A stretch of DNA of 64,000 nt from Planomicrobium okeanokoites (GTDB lineage Bacteria > Bacillota > Bacilli > Bacillales_A > Planococcaceae). Positions within the stretch are counted from its first letter, which is position 1. Each line of letters opens with the position of its first letter. Location of the stretch: positions 124,001 through 188,000 of the forward strand of contig NZ_QQRS01000004.1 in the NCBI RefSeq assembly GCF_003428875.1, read 5' to 3'. Below the pieces are notes generated by a model. It made no database searches. It was not told the DNA's origin and saw only the letters and a program-made list of their open reading frames with translations. A program made the translations under genes and the position numbers. Below, piece after piece: positions 57,923 through 64,000 of the stretch.

Positions 57923-59191
57923 TCAAATAATAATTCCGTTCTTCTTGGCGTCAAACATCAATTCTTCACGAAATTTCGGATGAGCGATGCTGATCAGGCG
58001 CTTGGCGCGTTCTGAAATAGAGACGCCGTGGAGGCGGGCCATGCCGTATTCTGTGACGATATTATCGACATCGTTCTTGCCGGTCGTGACGACGGAGCCC
58101 GGCGCCAATTGCAGCTTGATGCGGGACAGGCTGTCGCCTTTGGCAGTCGACGGCATACAGATATAGCCTTTGCCATTTTCCGCGAAACGCACGCCGCGCG
58201 CAAAGTCGACTTGTCCGCCGCTTGAAGAATAGTATTTTCCGCCAACTGTCTCAGAAGCGCATTGACCGAAAAGATCCACTTCTGTTGTGGCATTTATCGA
58301 AACGATATTCTTTTCTTTAGCGATTTCCCGTGGGTCATTTACCGTGCTGACCGGCAGGAATTCAACCACCGGATTATTATCGAGGAAATCATATAGCTTC
58401 TTCGAACCGTAGGCAAAAGTTGCGATGACTTTTCCCCGGTTCGTGAATTTACGTGTGCCATCGACAGCGCCGGCTTTCACCAGATCCACGACGCCGTCCG
58501 GCAGCATTTCCGTATGGATACCGAGGTGGCGATGATCTTTCAGCATGCTGATGACGGCGTTCGGAACCGAGCCGATACCGATTTGCAGCGTATCGCCATC
58601 TTTAATGTCTTCAATGATCGATGACGCAATTAATAAATCCTTGTCACTGATCTCCCCTGCTTTTTCTTCAGATAAAGGTGCATGGTGCTCGACGAAACCG
58701 GCGATTTGGCTGATATGAATTTGGTTGTGGCCGTAAGTTCTCGGCATATTTTCATTGACTTCAAGTATAAACGGAACTTCCCCGACAAATTCGGCCACGT
58801 AATCAGCTTGAGTGCCAAACGTGAAATAGCCATGTTCATCCATTGGCGAAGCCACAGTCATGATCATGGACATTTTCGTCGTCTTTTTCAACATCTTTGG
58901 AATTTCATGAAAATTATTCGGCACTAACTCCATCTTCGCCTGCTGATAAACTTTGCGGGTCGCACCGCTCAGGAAATAGGATACATGCTTTAATTGTTCG
59001 AGCTCCCCTTTAATATAGCTGCGTTCACGCAAAGCCAGCATCTGATGGATCTTTACATCATTCAGCTGATCCGCCCTCTCTTCCAGGATATCCAGCAATT
59101 TGATCGGTTCACCGTTGGCAATCGGGATGATGATATCGGCTCCTTGACCGATCAGTCCGACCACTTCTTCAGGATTCAATTTCTTCGTCAT
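57923..59191 (-). CDS. Acetyl-CoA hydrolase / 4-hydroxybutyrate CoA-transferase family
   Basis: 422 residues, two CoA-transferase domains. LQIGIGSVPNAVISML and HTEMLPDGVVDLVKAG contain the catalytic Glu that forms the thioester; VSINATTEVDLFGQCASE and the SGGQVDFARG block are family signatures. Typically moves CoA between acetyl-CoA and a C4 acid such as 4-hydroxybutyrate or succinate. ATG 59191 has GGGAGTGAAGAG; the open frame upstream has no ribosome site and would reach the next gene. Confidence 0.9.
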   Translation of the reverse strand: MTKKLNPEEVVGLIGQGADIIIPIANGEPIKLLDILEERADQLNDVKIHQMLALRERSYIKGELEQLKHVSYFLSGATRKVYQQAKMELVPNNFHEIPKMLKKTTKMSMIMTVASPMDEHGYFTFGTQADYVAEFVGEVPFILEVNENMPRTYGHNQIHISQIAGFVEHHAPLSEEKAGEISDKDLLIASSIIEDIKDGDTLQIGIGSVPNAVISMLKDHRHLGIHTEMLPDGVVDLVKAGAVDGTRKFTNRGKVIATFAYGSKKLYDFLDNNPVVEFLPVSTVNDPREIAKEKNIVSINATTEVDLFGQCASETVGGKYYSSSGGQVDFARGVRFAENGKGYICMPSTAKGDSLSRIKLQLAPGSVVTTGKNDVDNIVTEYGMARLHGVSISERAKRLISIAHPKFREELMFDAKKNGIII

Positions 59192-59283
59192 TCTCTTCAC
59201 TCCCGCTTCTTCTGTTACCAACCACTTTATCATATATATTGCCTGCTTCCGTATTTGCAAACTTTCCCTTAAATTCGGTTTTT

Positions 59284-59318
59284 TCCAAAAAAAGAAACGC
59301 AGACCTATTGTCCGCGTT
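59284..59318 (-). terminator. Terminator at the end of the 72-residue protein gene
   Basis: AACGCGGAC / GTCTGCGTT followed by TCTTTTTTT on the minus strand; the left arm contains the last codons. Confidence 0.8.
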
Positions 59319-59523
59319 CCTTCTTCCTCTTCGCCATCGTATAAAAAATACCGCCCAGGCCGAATGCCACCATCAGCCCCCACAAAACGAGCAATACATA
59401 AGAGCCGGTCCCCACTTCATTGTTCATCACTGCATAAAGCTGCAGCAGGAAAAATCCAAGGCTGAAAAAAGCGATCAGCGCAAAATACAATATCCTGGAT
59501 CTGTAGCTGAATTTATTCATCAT
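59305..59523 (-). CDS. Small two-helix membrane protein, 72 residues
   Basis: Two hydrophobic helices (RILYFALIAFFSLGFFLLQLY and YVLLVLWGLMVAFGLGGIFYT) with a short loop and basic tail KRKKERGQ. GAGGTCCTG precedes two adjacent ATG codons (59523 and 59520). No family recognised; the coding pattern and the terminator support it. Confidence 0.7.
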   Translation of the reverse strand: MMNKFSYRSRILYFALIAFFSLGFFLLQLYAVMNNEVGTGSYVLLVLWGLMVAFGLGGIFYTMAKRKKERGQ

Positions 59524-59650
59524 CAGGACCTCTTTCCGTTCCTTTATAATTATTCAGAACACGACTTCCATCCAGCATTATTCCGGAATTTACCTGTTAC
59601 TTATTCAATTCACGTTCCGTCAGAGTTTTAAACGCCTAAACAAAAATCTG

Positions 59651-62600
59651 CTATTTAATATGGAAGCTCGTTTTACTGAAGCCTTCCTTCGACTTTCTCA
59701 CTTCCAGAATCGCCGGTATCGCCGCCTTCAATTCCTGGACATGCGAGATAACGCCGATCATGCGGCCAGACCGCTGCAGGTCAATCAATGTTTCAATCGA
59801 TTTGTTCAACGATTCTTCATCGAGTGAACCGAATCCTTCATCGATGAACATCGTATCGATGGAGACGTTGCCCTGGAAGCTTTGGATGACATCGGCCATG
59901 CCGAGCGCCAGACAGAGCGATGCATTGAATTTTTCACCGCCGGATAAAGTTTTGACATCGCGCGTCTGTCCCGTATAGGAATCGTAGACATCGAGGCCGA
60001 GGCCGCTCTGTTTGCCCCGCGCTTCCTGCCGGTCGCTGCGGATCAGGTAGAACTGGCCGTTCGACAGATTGCGCAGCCGTTCATTGGCCGCCTGGATGAT
60101 CTGTTCGAGGTATTCAATCTGCAAATAACGCTCGAACGAAATTTTGAGGCTGTTCTGTCCACGGATCATATCGTGAAGATCCGCCACACGATTCCATTCC
60201 GCTTCGGCTTTTGCCGCTCCTTCAACAGCTCCGTTGATCTGTTCAATCAATACTTCACCTTTCACGCAGCAATCTTTCGAATGGTTCAACTGTGATAACG
60301 CCTGTTCATAATCGGATTTCAATTGTTCCAGTTCCGCTTCCGCCAGCGACAGGTCTTCATTTTTCCGACCGGCCAGCAGTTCAGTGAGTTCGCTGATCTG
60401 CTGCTGGAGCGTGTGGCGGTCCTGGTTGAAACGCGTGATTTGCTGTTTCATCTCTTCTATTTCGGAGTCGCGCATTTTCGCCCGCTGATAAGCTTCTTCC
60501 GTTTCGAATTCCGATTTCTCCAGCGCCTGCTTGAATTCCGCTTCCGCTTTTTGGCGCTTGGCGGTCATTTCTTCAGCAGTGGTTTTCGAATGCTGCAAAG
60601 CCATTGCAGCTGAAGCCAATCGCTCTTTCGCTCCCTGGAATAATTCCTGGGCCGCAGCCCAGGCTCTTTCCATGTCATCCCTTTTAGTGATAGCCTGGCG
60701 GATTTCCTGTTCCAGAACAGCAAGCGAGCGCATCTCTTCCGGAATCGATGCCAGCTTTTCAGCCAGCACTGCTTTCGCCGATTCAGCAGATGATTTTTTC
60801 TCATTCATCTCCGTCAGGAGGAGCGAGCGGTCCTGCTCTGCTGTCTCCGTCTCCTTCACCCCATCCGCAAGCTTCGTTTTCCATTCACGAAGTTCCGTTT
60901 TCCAGCGCTGCAAAGTTTGCACATCTTCCTGCAGTTGCTGTTTGTCTTGCTTCAGCAATGCACTATCTTTCTCTGCATCGGTGATTCCGCGCTCTTCCGC
61001 TTCCGTCTTCTTGCGGCTCTCCTGCTCTTCCAATGAAACAAGGCGTGCCGAAGCATTTCGGTAAGCATTATCGAGTGCATCCAAACGGGATTTCTCCTGG
61101 TCCAGCTGTTCTTTTGAAACTGCCGTTTCCGACGCTCCCTGATGTTTTACAGGATGCTCATGGCTGCCGCAAACCGGACAGGCCTCGCCGTCTTTCAATT
61201 GTACAGCGAGAAGATGCGCCTGGTTGGCAAACCAGCTCTCTTCAATGAGTTTGTATTTCGTCAGCGCTTCGCTGTATACCTCTTCTTTTTGGTCCCTCAC
61301 GGCTTGTTGGGCTTTTACTTCCGTCTGCACGGCCAGCAATTCCCCGGCAATGCGCAGACGATCCTCAGCCACCCGGAGTTCTTCAGGCTTGCTGTCAAAG
61401 CTGTCGGTTTGTTTTTCCAGTTCACTGACCTTCCCGGCAGCGGCTGTTTTCTGCTCTTTTATATCGGCCAATTGCTTTTCAATTGCCTGAAAACGACGTT
61501 CGGCAACCTTCACCGCGCTGCTCAAAACGGCAACTTCTTCCTCTTTCGCCGCCAACTCCTGCACCTGCGGCAATAATTGCTGAAGGCGCAGCACCCGGTC
61601 CTGTGCAGTCGATCGTTCGTCGCTGCGGCCCTGCTGCTCCAGGAATTTCTCTTCTGCCGCCAGCTTCGCCTCCTCGGACTGCTGTTGTTCATCCACCGCC
61701 CGTTCGAGCAATTTGTGTTTGTCCATTTCATTGGTTACAAGTTCCCGGTAAAGATTTTCGATATTGGCAATAAAACCTGCACGTTCCGCCTGCTGCACCG
61801 CTTTTTCTTTTTCAGCGATTGCCGGCAGCTGTTCCGTCAACGCGTTGTAGCGCCGCTCTTTCTCGAGCTTTTCATCAAAGCGGCCATTCCATTTTTTCGC
61901 TTCGTGAAAGCTATCCAGTTTTTCCTGATGGTTTTTGTACAGCGTTTCGTGCTGAATTTTGTCATCCGCGATTTTTGCTTTATAGAAAGCTGTTTCCAGC
62001 TGGAGTGCCGACAGGATCTGATGGATATTGCGCTGCTCCCTCCCCAACACTTCGAACAATTCGGAATCCCGTTGCGGAAGCGAAGATTCGATGCTGCGCA
62101 GATGGCTGTTCAGTACCTGTTCTTCCAATCCATAGGCATCTTTTGCCGCGTCGCGCTTTTGTTTCAGCCGTTCGCTGATCATTTTATACGGTTCTGTCTT
62201 GAAGATCCGGCGCAGAATTTCTTCTTTATTATCCGTTTCAGACGTCAATAGTTTACGGAATTCCCCTTGCGGCAGCATGACGATCTGGCTGAACTGGTTT
62301 TGCGTCAGCCCCAAAATCTCTTCGACCCGCTGGTTGATTTCTGAGACGATCTGCCTCTCCACACATGGCTTTTCGCCGTCTTTATGAACCTCAAAAAATT
62401 CATAGCGTTCACCTGTTGGGCTTTTATTCCCTTTTTTGACGTGCGGCATCTGGCGCAGAATCCGGTATCTCTGGTTATGTATCTCGAATTCCATCTCGAC
62501 ACAGGTATGCACAGCATCATCTGCGAAGTCACTCCGCAGATTACGTGTTTCACTGCGGTCCGAACCGCTTGCCCCGCCGTACAGTGCAAATGAGATTCCA

Positions 62601-62737
62601 TCAAAAATGGTCGTCTTCCCGGCTCCTGTGCTGCCGGAGATAACGAACAGCCGATTTTCCCGAAGGTCATTAAAGTCGATCGTTTCCGTTTCTTTATAAG
62701 GGCCGAATGCCGTCAGCTTCAGTTTTAAAGGTCTCAT
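59651..62737 (-). CDS. sbcC: Exonuclease subunit SbcC (Rad50-like SMC ATPase)
   Basis: 1028 residues. Walker A GSTGAGKTTIFDGI near the N-terminus, two long coiled coils around a zinc hook CPVCGSHEHP (about residue 515), and the C-terminal LSGGEKFNASLCLALGMADV with DEGFGSLDEESL (signature and Walker B). With SbcD it forms the ATP-dependent nuclease that opens hairpins and protein-blocked DNA ends and cuts long palindromes. ATG overlaps the stop of sbcD (ATGA). Confidence 0.96.
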   Translation of the reverse strand: MRPLKLKLTAFGPYKETETIDFNDLRENRLFVISGSTGAGKTTIFDGISFALYGGASGSDRSETRNLRSDFADDAVHTCVEMEFEIHNQRYRILRQMPHVKKGNKSPTGERYEFFEVHKDGEKPCVERQIVSEINQRVEEILGLTQNQFSQIVMLPQGEFRKLLTSETDNKEEILRRIFKTEPYKMISERLKQKRDAAKDAYGLEEQVLNSHLRSIESSLPQRDSELFEVLGREQRNIHQILSALQLETAFYKAKIADDKIQHETLYKNHQEKLDSFHEAKKWNGRFDEKLEKERRYNALTEQLPAIAEKEKAVQQAERAGFIANIENLYRELVTNEMDKHKLLERAVDEQQQSEEAKLAAEEKFLEQQGRSDERSTAQDRVLRLQQLLPQVQELAAKEEEVAVLSSAVKVAERRFQAIEKQLADIKEQKTAAAGKVSELEKQTDSFDSKPEELRVAEDRLRIAGELLAVQTEVKAQQAVRDQKEEVYSEALTKYKLIEESWFANQAHLLAVQLKDGEACPVCGSHEHPVKHQGASETAVSKEQLDQEKSRLDALDNAYRNASARLVSLEEQESRKKTEAEERGITDAEKDSALLKQDKQQLQEDVQTLQRWKTELREWKTKLADGVKETETAEQDRSLLLTEMNEKKSSAESAKAVLAEKLASIPEEMRSLAVLEQEIRQAITKRDDMERAWAAAQELFQGAKERLASAAMALQHSKTTAEEMTAKRQKAEAEFKQALEKSEFETEEAYQRAKMRDSEIEEMKQQITRFNQDRHTLQQQISELTELLAGRKNEDLSLAEAELEQLKSDYEQALSQLNHSKDCCVKGEVLIEQINGAVEGAAKAEAEWNRVADLHDMIRGQNSLKISFERYLQIEYLEQIIQAANERLRNLSNGQFYLIRSDRQEARGKQSGLGLDVYDSYTGQTRDVKTLSGGEKFNASLCLALGMADVIQSFQGNVSIDTMFIDEGFGSLDEESLNKSIETLIDLQRSGRMIGVISHVQELKAAIPAILEVRKSKEGFSKTSFHIK

Positions 62738-63900
62738 GCTTTCACCTCTTCTTTTTCAGCAGGCTCTTCCTGCAGGAATTCCTGCAGCACTTCTTCAAAA
62801 ATCTCCGCGGTTTCGTCCGACGCTCCTTCGCCTTTCACTTCTTCGTAAAATGCATGGAATAAAGACAGGGAGTCCATCTGACGACGAGATTCACCGTTCC
62901 CTTCCGATGCCTCTCTGACAAAGTTCTTCCGTTCGACATGCATCGCGTTCGGGTAGACGGAACGGACCTTCTCCATCGGAAACAGGACCGGCGCATCGTC
63001 CAGCAAAGTCACGAATACGAAATCCTCACTCACTTCGTGGCGAAGGATCGCATCAATCGTGCCTTCCACACGGCGCATATTGCGACGCGGCTGGAGCAGT
63101 CTTTTTTCAACATTGGCATTTCCGTCGGCATCCAACTCAACCACTAAATATCCTTTTTGATGATGCTCTTCCGAAATCGAATATTTCAACGGAGACCCCG
63201 CGTAACGGATGGTTTCATTGCGCACAAAATGGGCTTTATGCAAATGGCCGAGCGCCGAGTAATGGAAATCTTCCAAATGGGCGGCGCTGACATGCTCCGC
63301 TCCACCGATCGCCAGCGGACGCTCAGAATCACTCGTATTATCTTCCTGTTCACCGTGGGAAGTCACAAATGCATGGCCCACAAAAACGTGGCGCGCTTCC
63401 GTGTCCCAGTTCGATTTGATGTTCGCTGTGATGGTCTGGAGCGCGTCATCATGCGTGCGAATTGCCGGGTCATCAAAAATATAGCGGACCATCGATGGGT
63501 CGGTATATGGCACCAGGTGGAAATGAACTTCGCCGTGTTCGTCTTCGAGTACGACGGGCTGCGGGTCTTTCTGGACATGGCCGGCGATGTGGATGCCTTT
63601 ATCCTTCATCAGACGGCTGCCGAAGTTGAGGCGCCCCGGGCTGTCGTGGTTGCCGGCGACTGCCAGTACCGGCGTCTCCAGCTCGAGCACAATTTTTGCA
63701 AGCAGCTCATCAAGCAGATTGACGGCATCTGTTGGAGGCACTGCGCGGTCGTAAAGATCGCCCGCGATGATCACCGCGTCCGGCTTTTCTGTTTTGATTG
63801 CTTCTATAAATTGCTGCAGCGCGTAACGCTGTTCCTCTGTCATGTAAATCCCCTGGATGAGCTTCCCTAAATGCCAATCGGCCGTGTGAAATATTTTCAT
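62734..63900 (-). CDS. sbcD: Exonuclease subunit SbcD (Mre11-like)
   Basis: 388 residues. Calcineurin-type phosphoesterase motifs: HTADWHLGK, AGDLYDRAVPP, VAGNHDSP, GHAFVTSHGE and ALGHLHKAH, all metal ligands intact, then a C-terminal capping domain with an acidic tail. ATG 63900 has GAGAGGAGCAAAACC; the frame is open 18 codons further without support. First gene of sbcDC. Confidence 0.96.
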   Translation of the reverse strand: MKIFHTADWHLGKLIQGIYMTEEQRYALQQFIEAIKTEKPDAVIIAGDLYDRAVPPTDAVNLLDELLAKIVLELETPVLAVAGNHDSPGRLNFGSRLMKDKGIHIAGHVQKDPQPVVLEDEHGEVHFHLVPYTDPSMVRYIFDDPAIRTHDDALQTITANIKSNWDTEARHVFVGHAFVTSHGEQEDNTSDSERPLAIGGAEHVSAAHLEDFHYSALGHLHKAHFVRNETIRYAGSPLKYSISEEHHQKGYLVVELDADGNANVEKRLLQPRRNMRRVEGTIDAILRHEVSEDFVFVTLLDDAPVLFPMEKVRSVYPNAMHVERKNFVREASEGNGESRRQMDSLSLFHAFYEEVKGEGASDETAEIFEEVLQEFLQEEPAEKEEVKA

Positions 63901-63928
63901 GGTTTTGCTCCTCTCTTTACTCTGAAAA

Positions 63929-63951
63929 GAATATATGTTCGTTCCATTATA
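63929..63951 (-). promoter_or_regulatory. sbcDC promoter region with a LexA-box-like site
   Basis: TATAAT on the minus strand at 63946-63951 is the -10; the -35 is poor. GAATATATGTTCG (plus strand 63929-63941) resembles the Bacillus LexA consensus CGAAC-N4-GTTCG in seven of the eight core positions and overlaps the likely start of transcription. Confidence 0.45.
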
Positions 63952-64000
63952 CACGATTCTGTTTAGTTGTTTTAGGGGGTAATTTGATTTATAATGAGAA

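Noticed and set aside
59192..59383. 64-codon extension of the acetyl-CoA hydrolase/transferase
   Set aside because: It would overlap the small membrane protein gene and lacks a ribosome site; ATG 59191 is well supported.
1..64000. tRNA, rRNA, prophage, insertion sequence, defence island
   Set aside because: No cloverleaf, rRNA sequence, integrase, transposase or known defence gene was found; the NERD protein stands alone.

Overview
The window reads as a chromosomal segment of a Gram-positive Bacillales bacterium, most likely of the Planococcaceae (Planococcus-like). This is inferred from moderate G+C, strong AGGAGG-type ribosome sites, frequent TTG/GTG starts, lipoproteins with LxAAC lipoboxes, and Bacillus-type gene sets (yuaF-floT, tcyABC, RsbR-type STAS proteins, CatE with a CatR-like regulator, uppP, YqxD). 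There are no rRNA or tRNA genes, prophage, insertion sequence, cas genes or conjugation genes. It is ordinary chromosome, densely coded and mostly on the minus strand, but rich in intergenic repeats and readable regulatory sites.

Layout. 1-1.1 kb: end of a MacB/LolD-type ABC exporter. 1.3-3.3 kb: a polyprenyl-phosphate glycosyltransferase/GtrA fusion with a sigma-B-like promoter, and an RsbR-type STAS protein. 3.4-5.8 kb: tcyABC-like cystine importer. 6-12 kb: SurA-N lipoprotein, GNAT, Dph6-like ATP pyrophosphatase, fumarase, stand-alone MurE-like ligase. 12.2-14.4 kb: yuaF-floT behind a near-perfect sigma-W promoter. 14.7-20.8 kb: acetyltransferases, a small kinase, a cold shock protein, a VOC/beta-lactamase fusion followed by a 32-codon membrane ORF, and a helix-turn-helix protein fused to a degenerate F1-ATPase beta subunit. 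20.9-25.2 kb: MarR-MMPL efflux pair and an AI-2E family protein. 25.3-31.9 kb: uppP, a CAP-domain protein, an unknown membrane protein, DUF368/PopT, nitronate monooxygenase. 32-42.5 kb: NERD protein, catE/CatR-like pair, PAS-STAS protein, ABC-F protein behind a leader-peptide attenuator, CorA, PstS-like protein, NUDIX, GrpB, GNAT and a LysM-3D wall protein. 42.8-50.5 kb: BCCT osmolyte transporter, S51 peptidase, ferredoxin-NADP reductase, SDR, cyclophilin, glutamine-type ABC importer. 50.5-64 kb: second AI-2E protein, DJ-1, YqxD-DUF1836, HlyIII, canonical RsbR, MarR-MFS, acetyl-CoA hydrolase/transferase, sbcDC.

How the parts relate. Many genes concern envelope and stress homeostasis: the undecaprenyl-phosphate cycle (GT2-GtrA, UppP, PopT), flotillin under sigma-W, three STAS proteins of the stressosome type, drug-efflux units with MarR regulators, and a translation-sensing attenuator controlling an ABC-F ribosome protection factor.

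Most unusual observations: (1) an XRE-type DNA-binding domain fused to an AtpD-derived domain that has lost the P-loop Lys and Thr, with candidate operators at its promoter; (2) four intergenic arrays with an exact 21-bp period, sharing the plan TTTAT + array-specific 10-mer + variable 6-mer, each lying just 3' of a minus-strand gene; (3) a complete promoter / 46-codon leader / anti-terminator / terminator unit before the ABC-F gene; (4) repeat elements enclosed between twin terminators of convergent gene pairs.
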